Part shown: positions 28,945 to 38,322 of the stretch, one piece after another
Layout: each line of letters starts with the position of its first letter
Numbering within the stretch: position 1 is the stretch's first letter
From: Opitutus sp.
Lineage (GTDB): Bacteria > Verrucomicrobiota > Verrucomicrobiae > Opitutales > Opitutaceae
Assembly: GCA_009695065.1 (NCBI GenBank)
Contig: SIBR01000013.1
Location: 1-64,000 of the forward strand
Length of the DNA: 64,000 nucleotides
Direction: 5' to 3'
Notes under the pieces: generated by a model
What the model saw: the letters and a program-made list of their open reading frames with translations, nothing else
What the model was told of the DNA's origin: nothing
Database searches by the model: none
Program-made: the position numbers and the translations under genes

Positions 28945-30042
28945 ATGACCGCCGCGTCCGGACCTCACCGCCTTCCCCCTTCCGTGGTGCAGGGCCAGCC
29001 TCTGACCGCGCTCGCGCCCATGCAGGACGTCACTGACTTGGCGTTCATGCAGGTCGTCGCGCATTACGGTGCACCGGATTATTTTTTCACCGAGTTCTTC
29101 CGGGTGCATGCCCAGTCGCGACCCGAAAAACATATTCTACGCTCGATCGATGAGAATGCCACCGGACGGCCAGTCTTCGCCCAGCTCATCGGCGAGGACC
29201 TCGTTCACCTGCGGCGCACGGTCGAGGAACTGCTCCGGTACAACGTCGCCGGCATCGATCTGAACCTCGGCTGCCCCGCGCCAAAGGTCTACAAGAAGAA
29301 CGTCGGCGGCGGCCTGCTCCGCGATCCGGAAAAGGTCGGCGAGATTCTCGCGATGCTTCGCGCCGCCGTCCCCGGTTTGTTCACGGTGAAAATGCGCATC
29401 GGCTTCGAGGACACGGCGCATTTTGACCGGCTCGTCGACCTGGTTAATGAACACCGGGTCGATTTGCTCAGCGTCCATGGCCGCACGGTGCGCGAGATGT
29501 ATCGCAGCGAGGTGCATTACGATTTCATTGCCCGGGCCGGCGGGCGCGCCCGCTGCCCGGTGCTCGCCAATGGCAATGTAACGTCGGCCTCGCGGGCGGC
29601 CGCGATTCTTGCTGAGACGCGCGCAGCCGGAGTGATGATCGGCCGGCATGCGATCCGCAACCCATGGATCTTCCGGCAATGCCGGGAGCAATTCAGCGGG
29701 TCGGACGTCTTTCGGCCGACGCTGGCCGATGTTCGCGACTACATCGAGAGACTATACCGCGCCACGCAGTCGCCCGGACTGGGCGAGCGAAACCACGTCA
29801 ACAAGATGAAGAAATACCTCAACTTTGTCGGTCAGGCTGTCGATGCGGCCGGAGCGTTTTTGCACGACATGCGGCGCACCGCCACGGAAGCGGAACTTTT
29901 CGCCGTCTGCGACCGGCACCTGCTGGCCGAACCGGATCGCGCTTTTGCCGACGAGCCCTACCCCGGCGTCATCGCCCGGCCCAACTGCGAAACCCCCGAC
30001 TTGGCCGCCGAGGGCTGTTCGCTCGAAACGATCACGGCCTGA
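28945..30042 (+). CDS. tRNA-dihydrouridine synthase
   Basis: 365 residues of a Dus flavoenzyme: LTALAPMQDVTDLAFMQVVA, the substrate/FMN block IDLNLGCPAPKVYKKNVGGG with the catalytic Cys, KMRIGFED, VHGRTVREMY, ANGNVTSASRA and GVMIGRHAIRNPWIF. It reduces uridines in the D-loop of tRNA with NADPH and FMN. The C-terminus is longer than in E. coli Dus proteins, with Cys-containing PNCETPDLAAEGCSLETI. GTG 28918 is an alternative start overlapping the nuclease gene. Confidence 0.92.
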   Translation: MTAASGPHRLPPSVVQGQPLTALAPMQDVTDLAFMQVVAHYGAPDYFFTEFFRVHAQSRPEKHILRSIDENATGRPVFAQLIGEDLVHLRRTVEELLRYNVAGIDLNLGCPAPKVYKKNVGGGLLRDPEKVGEILAMLRAAVPGLFTVKMRIGFEDTAHFDRLVDLVNEHRVDLLSVHGRTVREMYRSEVHYDFIARAGGRARCPVLANGNVTSASRAAAILAETRAAGVMIGRHAIRNPWIFRQCREQFSGSDVFRPTLADVRDYIERLYRATQSPGLGERNHVNKMKKYLNFVGQAVDAAGAFLHDMRRTATEAELFAVCDRHLLAEPDRAFADEPYPGVIARPNCETPDLAAEGCSLETITA

Positions 30043-30112
30043 CCGGGAATTTCCCGCCGCGATCACCCACCGGCGGCAGCGGCGTGGAGATGCACTGCCC
30101 AGTGCTCGTTTA

Positions 30113-30649
30113 CTATTCGAGCCCCAGCACTTTTTTCCCCTCGGGCGAAATCATCTGCGGCGTCCACTGCGGATCCCACACGATCACCACCTTCGCCGAC
30201 TCCACACTTGGCAGGGCCGCAATTTTCTGCCGGGCATCCTCGGCGATCACGGGCCCCATGCCGCAACCCGGAGCCGTCAACGTCATCTTGACCTCGACCG
30301 CGTGGGCTCCGGCCGGCGTTTTTTCAATGGCCAGATCGTAAATCAAGCCCAAGTCAACGATGTTGACCGGGATCTCGGGATCGAAGCACGTCTTGAGCGC
30401 GCCCCAGACCGCTTGTTCGCTAAATTCGCCGGCGCCCGCGGCCGCCGATTCGCTTTGTGGCGTGTACCCCGCGATTGCATCGATGTCTTCACGCGCAATC
30501 CGGAAGAGTCCGTGATCGGTCCGCACCGTCACGTTGCCACCCAGCGTCTGCGTGATGAACACCTCCGTCCCGGGGGGAAGATCGAGCACGTCTCCGGCTG
30601 GGATGGCCGTGGCGCGGCAGTGGCGCGTCAAAGTATGGTTTGTGCTCAT
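30113..30649 (-). CDS. sufT: SufT-like Fe-S cluster maturation protein (MIP18/DUF59)
   Basis: 178 residues. The N-terminal part (LPPGTEVFITQTLGGNVTVR, DHGLFRIAREDIDAI) is the SufT-specific extension; the C-terminal MIP18/DUF59 domain has TCFDPEIPVNIVDLGLIYDL, VEVKMTLTAPGCGMGPVIAE with the conserved Cys, and VVIVWDPQWTPQMISPEG. SufT helps assemble or deliver Fe-S clusters. No suf genes are adjacent; it is downstream of the DUF1080 gene on the same strand with 50 bases between. Confidence 0.87.
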   Translation of the reverse strand: MSTNHTLTRHCRATAIPAGDVLDLPPGTEVFITQTLGGNVTVRTDHGLFRIAREDIDAIAGYTPQSESAAAGAGEFSEQAVWGALKTCFDPEIPVNIVDLGLIYDLAIEKTPAGAHAVEVKMTLTAPGCGMGPVIAEDARQKIAALPSVESAKVVIVWDPQWTPQMISPEGKKVLGLE

Positions 30650-30699
30650 TGATTTATTCTTGGTTTTAACCGCAAAAATAGCTGCGCCTGCGTGGCCAT

Positions 30700-31350
30700 T
30701 TAAGGCAACGTCTGGACGAACAGGTCTTTGTAGTATGTCGTACTCTTGGGATCGTGTCCCTGCAGGCAAATCGTGCCGTCACTCAGTTTACGTCCGTCCA
30801 TGTTTTTCAAGGAAACCTTGGGATCCCAGTTTTCCGGCTGGGTCCAATCTGCGGTGGTTTTGCCGTTGATCTGGATCAGCACCCGGCGGCCCTCGACTTT
30901 GATATAGTAGTCGAACCATTCGTTGTCCTTGCTCGGCGCGTTATCCAGTACGTCCTGCACCGCGTAGAGGCCGCCGGTCTTTTTCCGGTCGGTGTGACTC
31001 GTGTTCACCTGGCATTCGAAACCCTTGGACGGCCATGCCTTCTCCTCGTATTGGGTGTGAAAATAGATTCCGGAGTTTGAGCCCTTGGTGGTCATCACCT
31101 TGGCGCGGAATTCGAAATTCTTGAATTTTGCGCGGCCGTCAGCTCCCATGAAAAACAGGTGGGCGCGTCCACCGCTCACTTTCAAGACCCCGTCCGCCAC
31201 GGTGAAAACACCGGGCACCTCTTCATTGGATTTCCAATCGGTGAAGTCTTTGCCGTTGAACATGCGGATCCAGCCCCGGTCATCGGCGGCTTGGGTCGCG
31301 CCGAGCCCAAAAACCAGCGCCGCCACTAGGAAAGCAAAACGTGTTTTCAT
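30700..31350 (-). CDS. Secreted DUF1080 (3-keto-disaccharide hydrolase-like) protein
   Basis: 216 residues: signal peptide MKTRFAFLVAALVFGLGATQ, then a single concanavalin-like DUF1080 domain (WIRMFNGKDFTDWKSNEEVP, FEFRAKVMTTKGSNSGIYFH, GFECQVNTSHTDRKKTGGLY, VSLKNMDGRKLSDGTICLQG). Family members bind carbohydrate, and some hydrolyse 3-keto-glycosides after a dehydrogenase step. The gene directly downstream of the giant dehydrogenase/cytochrome gene on the same strand supports an oxidative sugar pathway (inference). Confidence 0.87.
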   Translation of the reverse strand: MKTRFAFLVAALVFGLGATQAADDRGWIRMFNGKDFTDWKSNEEVPGVFTVADGVLKVSGGRAHLFFMGADGRAKFKNFEFRAKVMTTKGSNSGIYFHTQYEEKAWPSKGFECQVNTSHTDRKKTGGLYAVQDVLDNAPSKDNEWFDYYIKVEGRRVLIQINGKTTADWTQPENWDPKVSLKNMDGRKLSDGTICLQGHDPKSTTYYKDLFVQTLP

Positions 31351-31412
31351 CGGCCAACGGTGTAGTGCGCCGTTTTTCGCCTGTCGAGGGCCGTCACATG
31401 GGTGCCCGAACC

Positions 31413-34400
31413 TTACGGCACGACAAACGCCACGTCCGCGGAACTCAGACCAAGTTCGTCCGGAAGCCGGGCTTCATCGAGTTGCACGACCAGGGTATTC
31501 GTTCCGGCCTGAACGTTGGTTGAAAATTGCGCACCGGCTTTGATCGGTGCGCCATTCAGCCAGACGCTTTTGGTTGCACCCGTAAGCGCAAAGCGCGCCG
31601 TCCCTGTCCGAGCGGCATCAAATCGGGTGGCGGCGAAAAACCCCCGGGTGTTAACCAACGAGGGAAACGCCAATTCCAGCGTATCCCGAGGCAACCGACC
31701 GTTGACCAGCGTGAGCGCCGGCACCCAACCGCTGAGCGCAAAGTCGCCTTTGACCACCGGTTCCATGCCGGTGGCTTGGTTGCCACTCACCACGAGATAG
31801 AGTTTCCACGCCCGGGCCACATTTCCACTCGCCGCGTCGTAATCTCCCGGTTTGCCCAACATCGAAAGAAACTTGATCAAATCGAGGCGCTCCTCCGGCA
31901 ACAAGGTATCCAACAAACCGGCGGGCATTAGCGACCCCGCGTCGATCCGCCGGGCGATGTCCTTGACGGCAATGGAAACTTCCCGTCCATCCGCCGTGCG
32001 CAGTACGATTTCGGCGGCGTTCTCCTTTGTCACCATGCCACTCAGATCCCGCTGGTCCCGGGTGGAAATGGTCACCGAATGATAACCTTCCTTGATCTTC
32101 GCGTTTGGATATAACACCGACTCCACCAGATAATCCGGCGGCGAACTCGCCCCGATACTGGTCAGATCCGGCCCCACCTTCCCCCCCGCCCCGCCGATCG
32201 CGTGGCAGACCGCACACGCGAGTTCTGCCCGCCGGTACAACCGCTCTCCGCGCGCCTCGTCACCCCGGGCGAGCGCCTCCCGGGCGAGCGCCTGAATTTC
32301 GGCGGGCGACAACTGCACATTCGCCAAGGTCAGGCCGGCAATTTTCATCAGCGCTTGGACCAGCGGCTGGTTTTGATTTCCCTCTCTGGCCGGGCGCAAT
32401 CCGGCTCGCGCCACCGCCGGTGTCAGGCGGGTGTTTGACAATGCCGCCGCCAACTTCACCCCGGCGCCGCGAACGCCCAGTAATCCACGCCAGAGCGCCT
32501 CCGCATCCGCGGAGTCCGTCGTCGCTTCGAGCAACGCAAGCCCCACGGGCAGCGCGTCGTTGAGATCCAATCCCGCAAGCCCCACCGCGGCGTGGCGGCG
32601 GAGTTCGGCCGAAGGGGCCACCGTCACGAGCGCTTTCAAGCCGCTCAAGACGTCCGAACCACCGATGTCGCGTAGGGCGGAAAAAGCCGCCGCGCGCTCC
32701 TGACCGGACACGTTCGGATCGCCCGCGATCCGCAGGAGACGCGGAACGAAGGCGGCCACCTTCCACGCCCCGGCGAGCTGGACTGCCGCCAGACGAAACT
32801 TTTCATCGCGCGAATTCAGCAAGGCTCCAAAACGCTCCCGGTCTGCCCCCGGTTTAACCCCACGCAAACGCGCCGCCTCGACTAGCGCACTCCATGCCCG
32901 AACCGCCGCCGGCTCGTCAAAGCCGGAGTCGAGCAACTGCTTGAACAACTGACCCACTTCGCCCGGGCCCCCCGCCGAAGCTATAAGCTCAATCCACGGA
33001 CCCGAACCATCACGCGGGATTGGACCACCCGCGATCAGTCGTCCGAGGACCTCGCTGGCAAGCGCCGGTTCGATGGCTTGAAGCGCAAAGGCCAGCTGGC
33101 GCTCGCGACCAACGACGTGCCATGCACCCGACTTGACCGCCGCCAACCACGGCTCTGCTAGTTCGTTGATCGTGAGCCAAAGGGCATAGTCGAGGAAAGG
33201 ATCCATCGGACGGCCGAGCACCTTCAGCGCCAGATCAGCCGCCTCCGCAGTCACTAATTTGCCGAGCGCTCGAACGGCCTCCAGCCTCACCCGGGGATGT
33301 TCATCGGCAACCAGCCGCGAAAGCCGATTTCGTGCCGGCAAATTTTCGACGGGCAGGGCTCGAACCGCCGCGGCACGAATCCCCGCATCGTTGGAAGAGA
33401 GCAGCCGTTCGAGCAAAACAATCTGAGGTTCATTGATGGCCTGATTCAGCCAGAGGGCCTGCAACAGCGCCTTGTCATCGGTCTGGCGTGCTGCCCAACG
33501 CTGCAGATCATCGCGAATTTTCTCCGCTCCGCGCTCGATCAAAACGCGCCGCGCCTGCTCTTGATTGAAACTGTTCGGCGAAAGCAGGGCGGCGAGCAGT
33601 TCCGCGTTGGTGCCCCGGGCAAAATCCACCCGCGGCAGCAGCGCGCGACCTTTCGCCGCGATTCGCCAGATGCGACCGTGTTCCTTGTCGCGACGTGGAT
33701 CGCGAAAGTCCACCTCCCCATGTTGGATGATGGGATTGCTCCAGTCGGCCAGATACAACGCGCCGTCGGGACCCAGCTTCGCATCGAGCGGACGAAAGCT
33801 CGAAGCGGTGGTCCGCAGCAAATCCGGCATCTCGCTGGTCGCGTAACCCGCCCCCTGCTCGGTCAACTTGAAGCGCACCACGCGGTGCGCACGAAAGTCG
33901 CACGTGATGACGTCACCCTGCCAGTCCGCGGGAAAATGTTCACTGCGGATGATCTCGAGGCCGCAGAATTTCGGGTAACTGCCGGAACTCACGCTCCGCA
34001 GTATCCGCCGGGCCGGTGCAAGCGTGAAGTAAGTGGCCCCCGGCACGCCCCAATTGATGCCCTGGCTTCCGGCGCCATCGGTGAGAAAGGACTGCCCGTA
34101 GTCGTCGAACTGATGTCCCCACGTGTTCACCCAGCCCCGAAAGAGAATCTCGAGCTGGTGGTCCCGCGGGTCGAAACGGAAGACCCCGCCGGCTTTCAAC
34201 CGCACAACCCCGTGGGGCGTCTCGGTGTTGGTGCGCGTATAAACCGACTGGTTCATGTAGAGGCGCCCGTCGGGCCCCCAATGGAGAGTGTGCAAGTTAT
34301 GGTGGGTGTCCTCGGTGCCGAACCCACTCAACACCGTGCGACGTACGTCCGCTTTTCCATCTCCGTCGACGTCCTTGAAATGGAGCAGTTCCGTGCTTTG

Positions 34401-35684
34401 CGCGACGTAAACACCTCCGTCACCCGGCACGACCCCCGTCGGGATGAGCAGGCCATCGGCGAACACGGTCGCTTTATCGGCGCGTCCGGTACCTTGCGTA
34501 TCTTCGAGTACGATGATCCGGTCGCTGGCCGCCTGCCCCGGTTCGATTTGCGGATACACCGCCGAGCTTGCAACCCACAGTCGCCCCTGCGGGTCGAAGT
34601 TCATTTGAATGGGTTTGTTCAACAGCGGATTCTCGGCCCACAACGTGACCTCGAAACCCTCCGCCACTTCGAAGGTCGGGTGCGGCTGCTCCGTGTGTCG
34701 CACGGTCAAATTGCCGGTCCGCAGCGGAATCTCCGGCACGTTCACCGGCGGCGGACTTCGCAGGAGCACAATTCGTTTTTCTTCCGCTGCGATCAGTTCG
34801 TCGAAGCGGTTCACTTCAACCGCATTCTGGCCCTGCTCCCGCTTTCGAAAGCCAAAGATGTACGCCATGTTTTCCGGCCGCGAACGATGGAAGAACCACT
34901 CGTTTTTTCGCACGATCGCCTGCCGCAAGGCCTCGGTTTTCGGGCTCGTGCGCCAGGCGCCTCGATCGGCGAACAACTCCCCTTCGAGCGCTTCCGCGAG
35001 CCAGCGATAGCCGGCGCCGTTGAAACGTATACCGTCCTGGGTCAGTTTTTCTCCCCCGGTCCGCTCCATCGGTGCCCGCAAGGCATCGAACAGGGAAATG
35101 AATCGGAGCCCGCGCTGCTGGGCGAGCTCGCGCACCACTCTAGTAATGCCGGCCAGTTGTTGATTGTGTGGCGCAGGATCGGGCCACGGCCCACCCAGCG
35201 CCTCGTGCCGGATGGGACTCAGCAGCACGAGCCGGGCGGCCGGCGCACTCCGCTCCACCGCCGCCAGCAAGCGAAGGTAGTCCGCCCGAAATCCGGCTTG
35301 GCCGGACTCTCCCCCAAACGAACTCGCCATCCCGTAACCGAAAAAAATCACGGTCGGCCGCACATCATCGATCTGCTTCAACAACTGGGTCCAGCCTTCG
35401 TCGGGCGGTTCTCCTCCCGCCTGCAGCAAACTCAACCCCGCCCGGGACTCGCCCGCCGGGGTATCGGCATTCCAACCGAGATTGCGAAACGTTACATTAC
35501 GATCGGCAAAGCGGGTGGTCAGCATCACTTCGACCCAGCCTTGGTATTGCTCACCCTCGACAAGGGCATCGCCGAGAAACACCACCCGGTCGCCGTCCTT
35601 CAGTTGAAACGCCGGCTGATTCGCTCCCCGAAGCGAAAGGCCGAGGCCAAGGCAGCCAAGCAAGACGAGAGAGCGAAGGTTCAT
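31413..35684 (-). CDS. Giant secreted SGNH-like/PVC dehydrogenase/HEAT/cytochrome c protein
   Basis: 1,423 residues. After a signal peptide (MNLRSLVLLGCLGLGLSLRG) comes an SGNH-hydrolase-like domain (about 30-250), a PVC-type beta-propeller dehydrogenase domain (about 340-730; EGFEVTLWAENPLLNKPIQM, DTHHNLHTLHWGPDGRLYMN), HEAT-type repeats (about 760-1110), one haem site CAVCH, and a C-terminal beta domain of about 120 residues. In the SGNH part the nucleophile block reads GDAL rather than GDSL and DGIRFN replaces DGIHxN, so hydrolase activity is doubtful. The haem domain suggests electron transfer from an oxidised sugar or alcohol in the periplasm. The substrate is unknown. ATG at 35684 gives the signal peptide. 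Confidence 0.85.
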   Translation of the reverse strand: MNLRSLVLLGCLGLGLSLRGANQPAFQLKDGDRVVFLGDALVEGEQYQGWVEVMLTTRFADRNVTFRNLGWNADTPAGESRAGLSLLQAGGEPPDEGWTQLLKQIDDVRPTVIFFGYGMASSFGGESGQAGFRADYLRLLAAVERSAPAARLVLLSPIRHEALGGPWPDPAPHNQQLAGITRVVRELAQQRGLRFISLFDALRAPMERTGGEKLTQDGIRFNGAGYRWLAEALEGELFADRGAWRTSPKTEALRQAIVRKNEWFFHRSRPENMAYIFGFRKREQGQNAVEVNRFDELIAAEEKRIVLLRSPPPVNVPEIPLRTGNLTVRHTEQPHPTFEVAEGFEVTLWAENPLLNKPIQMNFDPQGRLWVASSAVYPQIEPGQAASDRIIVLEDTQGTGRADKATVFADGLLIPTGVVPGDGGVYVAQSTELLHFKDVDGDGKADVRRTVLSGFGTEDTHHNLHTLHWGPDGRLYMNQSVYTRTNTETPHGVVRLKAGGVFRFDPRDHQLEILFRGWVNTWGHQFDDYGQSFLTDGAGSQGINWGVPGATYFTLAPARRILRSVSSGSYPKFCGLEIIRSEHFPADWQGDVITCDFRAHRVVRFKLTEQGAGYATSEMPDLLRTTASSFRPLDAKLGPDGALYLADWSNPIIQHGEVDFRDPRRDKEHGRIWRIAAKGRALLPRVDFARGTNAELLAALLSPNSFNQEQARRVLIERGAEKIRDDLQRWAARQTDDKALLQALWLNQAINEPQIVLLERLLSSNDAGIRAAAVRALPVENLPARNRLSRLVADEHPRVRLEAVRALGKLVTAEAADLALKVLGRPMDPFLDYALWLTINELAEPWLAAVKSGAWHVVGRERQLAFALQAIEPALASEVLGRLIAGGPIPRDGSGPWIELIASAGGPGEVGQLFKQLLDSGFDEPAAVRAWSALVEAARLRGVKPGADRERFGALLNSRDEKFRLAAVQLAGAWKVAAFVPRLLRIAGDPNVSGQERAAAFSALRDIGGSDVLSGLKALVTVAPSAELRRHAAVGLAGLDLNDALPVGLALLEATTDSADAEALWRGLLGVRGAGVKLAAALSNTRLTPAVARAGLRPAREGNQNQPLVQALMKIAGLTLANVQLSPAEIQALAREALARGDEARGERLYRRAELACAVCHAIGGAGGKVGPDLTSIGASSPPDYLVESVLYPNAKIKEGYHSVTISTRDQRDLSGMVTKENAAEIVLRTADGREVSIAVKDIARRIDAGSLMPAGLLDTLLPEERLDLIKFLSMLGKPGDYDAASGNVARAWKLYLVVSGNQATGMEPVVKGDFALSGWVPALTLVNGRLPRDTLELAFPSLVNTRGFFAATRFDAARTGTARFALTGATKSVWLNGAPIKAGAQFSTNVQAGTNTLVVQLDEARLPDELGLSSADVAFVVP

Positions 35685-35881
35685 GGGCGGGAGCTTTAGG
35701 GGATTCCTGTCTGGCCCGGACGATTCCACGGTTCCGATCGTGAACGCAAGTCGGTCACGGTGGCCCTCGTCCCGTTTTCAAATGCTGATCTTCCGATCCG
35801 TGTCCGACGCCGGCACCTTCTGCCTTGCGACCGGCAATCCCCCTTCCTCAACGTTACGTGGATGCGAATCCGCCAAAGCGA

Positions 35882-38275
35882 ATGAATCCCCGTGGTGCGA
35901 ATTCAGCCGGTCGAGTGCTCCTGGTTGGCTTAGCCACGACCGCCTGCCTGATTGCCTCGGCGTTTGGCGCGTTCCGACCCGAAAAAATTACCGCCTTGGA
36001 TGCCACGATCACCGAGGCAATCGGCGCGGGCAAACTGCCCGGTGGCGTCCTTTGGCTCGAGCAGGAGGGCGACGCTTATCGTCACGCGTACGGCCAGCGG
36101 GCGCTCATGCCGGCTCCCGAGAATGCAACGGAGGATACGATCTACGACGCCGCGTCGTTGACCAAGGTATTGGCCACGACGCCCGCGATCCTGCAACTGG
36201 TCGAACGGGGCAAGCTGGAACTCGACGCGCCGGTCGCCCGCTTCCTTCCCACATTCGCGCAACACGGCAAGGAAGCCGTAACTGTACGCCAATTACTGGC
36301 CCATACCTCCGGCTTGCGCGCCAGCCTGTCGGCCGCGCCGCCATGGGCCGGGGCCGCGGCTGCGACCGAACGCGCCTGCGCCGAGCCGCTCCGCAACCTG
36401 CCGGGCAGCACCTTTCTTTACAGCGACATCAATTTCATCGTGCTGGGCGAACTGGTGCGGCTCGTCAGCGGGTATACCCTCGACGACTATGCCGCTCGGG
36501 GAATTTTCGCGCCGCTGAAGATGACCGATACGGGCTTCCGGCCTTCCCCGGAAAAACTCGCCCGCATCGCCCCGACCGAAAGGGTCGACGGCAAAATGCT
36601 TCGTGGCGTTGTGCATGATCCCACCGCACGCCGGATGGGTGGCGTCGCCGGTCACGCCGGCGTTTTCACGACCGCCGGGGATCTCGCGCGCTTCTGCCGC
36701 ATGATGCTCGGCGGGGGACAGTTGGAAGGCGTGCGGGTGTTAAGTCCGGCCAGCGTGGCTGAAATGACGCGCGTGCAGATCGAGAGTTCGGATCGTCGCG
36801 GCCTGGGGTGGGACATCGATTCGCGCTATTCGGGCCCCCGCGGCCGCTGGTTTCCCGCCGGCACGACTTTCGGGCACACCGGCTGGACCGGCGGCAGTGT
36901 CTGGATCGATCCTGCGGCGCATGCCTTCGTGATTTTTCTCGGCAATCGCGTGCATCCGGACGGCAAGGGTGACGTCATTGCCCTGCGTGCGACCCTCGGC
37001 ACGCTGGCCGCCGAAGCGCTGGGGCGCGACGCGGGCGCGGTACTGAACGGCATCGACGTATTGGTGCGCGAAAATTTCGCCCCGCTGCGCGGCCTCAGAG
37101 TGGGGTTGATCACCAACCAAAGCGGACGCGATCGCCAAGGGCGCTCGACCATCGACCTGCTCCATACGGCACCCGGCGTGCAATTGATAGCGCTGTTCAG
37201 TCCCGAACACGGTATCCGCGGGACGGCCGATAATCACGTCGGAGACAGCGTCGACGAAAAGACCGGCCTGCCGATCCACAGCTTATACGGCAGCGTGGCC
37301 CAGCGGGGTGCCGACCAATCGGCGGCCGACTACGATCTCGCCGTAATCCACGCGTGGGCGCCCCGCCCCGAACACTTGCAAGGCATCGATGCCTTGATTT
37401 TCGACATCCAGGACGTAGGTGCGCGGTTTTACACCTATGCCTCGACGCTCGGTGCCGCCCTCGAGGTGGCTGGGCGGGAGAAGAAGAAGTTCTTCGTGCT
37501 GGATCGCGTCAATCCCATCACCGGGTCTGCCATCGAAGGACCCGTGCAAACCCGGCACGCCAGCTTCGTCGGATTTCATCCGCTGCCCGTGCGGCACGGG
37601 ATGACCGTCGGCGAACTCGCCCGCCTGTTCAACGCCGAGCGCGGCTTCGGGGTAGAGCTGACCGTCGTGCCTTGCGAAAACTGGACTCGCGAGGCCTGGT
37701 TCGATGTCACCGGCCTGCCGTGGATCAATCCCTCGCCCTCGATGCGCAGCCTGACCGCCGCGGCGCTTTATCCCGGCCTCTGCCTGCTGGAGGGCACGTC
37801 GCTTTCGATGGCGCGGGGCACCCTCAGCCCGTTCGAGCAGCTCGGCGCGCCCTATGTGGACGGAGCGCAACTCGCCGCGGCCCTGAACGCCGCTGCGCTG
37901 CCCGGCGTGCGATTCGAGGCGGTTCGCTTTACGCCACAGACGGGATTCTATCCTGGGCCTCCGGCCTCTCTCAAGTACCGCGACCAGGAATGCCGTGGCG
38001 TGCGCGTCATTCTCACCGACCGGGCGCGTTACGTGGCCGTGGATATCGGCCTCGAACTCGCCCGGGTAATGCAGCGGCTCCACCCAGCGCAGTTCAAAGT
38101 GGACGACATGGCAAAATTACTGGGCCACGAGGAAACGCTGCAGGCGCTCCGCGCCGACGAACCACTCGCCCGCATCAAAGCGCGGTGGGCGACCGGACTC
38201 GCCGCATTCGAGGCACGCCGCCAGCCGTTCTTGCTCTACAAAAACGGAGATCGCTCGTCTCCCTTGCCGAAGTGA
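35882..38275 (+). CDS. Fusion of beta-lactamase-like serine hydrolase and NamZ-type exo-N-acetylmuramidase
   Basis: 797 residues. The signal/anchor at 11-30 precedes a class C beta-lactamase-fold domain (about 30-400) with Ser92-x-x-Lys95 (SLTK), Tyr180 in YSD and a C-terminal GHTGWTGG. A DUF1343/NamZ (GH171) domain follows (about 405-790): RVGLITNQSGRDRQGRSTID, LFSPEHGIRG, DIQDVGARFYTYAST, GMTVGELARLFNAERGFGVE. NamZ releases N-acetylmuramic acid from muropeptide-derived glycans; the serine hydrolase partner may trim peptide or esters. In other bacteria these are separate neighbouring genes of muropeptide recovery, which supports one pathway. ATG at 35882; the gene after it is an M20 peptidase. 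Confidence 0.88.
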   Translation: MNPRGANSAGRVLLVGLATTACLIASAFGAFRPEKITALDATITEAIGAGKLPGGVLWLEQEGDAYRHAYGQRALMPAPENATEDTIYDAASLTKVLATTPAILQLVERGKLELDAPVARFLPTFAQHGKEAVTVRQLLAHTSGLRASLSAAPPWAGAAAATERACAEPLRNLPGSTFLYSDINFIVLGELVRLVSGYTLDDYAARGIFAPLKMTDTGFRPSPEKLARIAPTERVDGKMLRGVVHDPTARRMGGVAGHAGVFTTAGDLARFCRMMLGGGQLEGVRVLSPASVAEMTRVQIESSDRRGLGWDIDSRYSGPRGRWFPAGTTFGHTGWTGGSVWIDPAAHAFVIFLGNRVHPDGKGDVIALRATLGTLAAEALGRDAGAVLNGIDVLVRENFAPLRGLRVGLITNQSGRDRQGRSTIDLLHTAPGVQLIALFSPEHGIRGTADNHVGDSVDEKTGLPIHSLYGSVAQRGADQSAADYDLAVIHAWAPRPEHLQGIDALIFDIQDVGARFYTYASTLGAALEVAGREKKKFFVLDRVNPITGSAIEGPVQTRHASFVGFHPLPVRHGMTVGELARLFNAERGFGVELTVVPCENWTREAWFDVTGLPWINPSPSMRSLTAAALYPGLCLLEGTSLSMARGTLSPFEQLGAPYVDGAQLAAALNAAALPGVRFEAVRFTPQTGFYPGPPASLKYRDQECRGVRVILTDRARYVAVDIGLELARVMQRLHPAQFKVDDMAKLLGHEETLQALRADEPLARIKARWATGLAAFEARRQPFLLYKNGDRSSPLPK

Positions 38276-38322
38276 TTCGGGTTCACCCTCCACTCGTCAC
38301 CCGGCACAATTCAACCCCGCTC

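Noticed and set aside
33297..35699. 800-codon open frame on the plus strand
   Set aside because: It is antisense to the giant dehydrogenase-cytochrome gene, whose domains are unambiguous; long antisense frames are expected at high GC.
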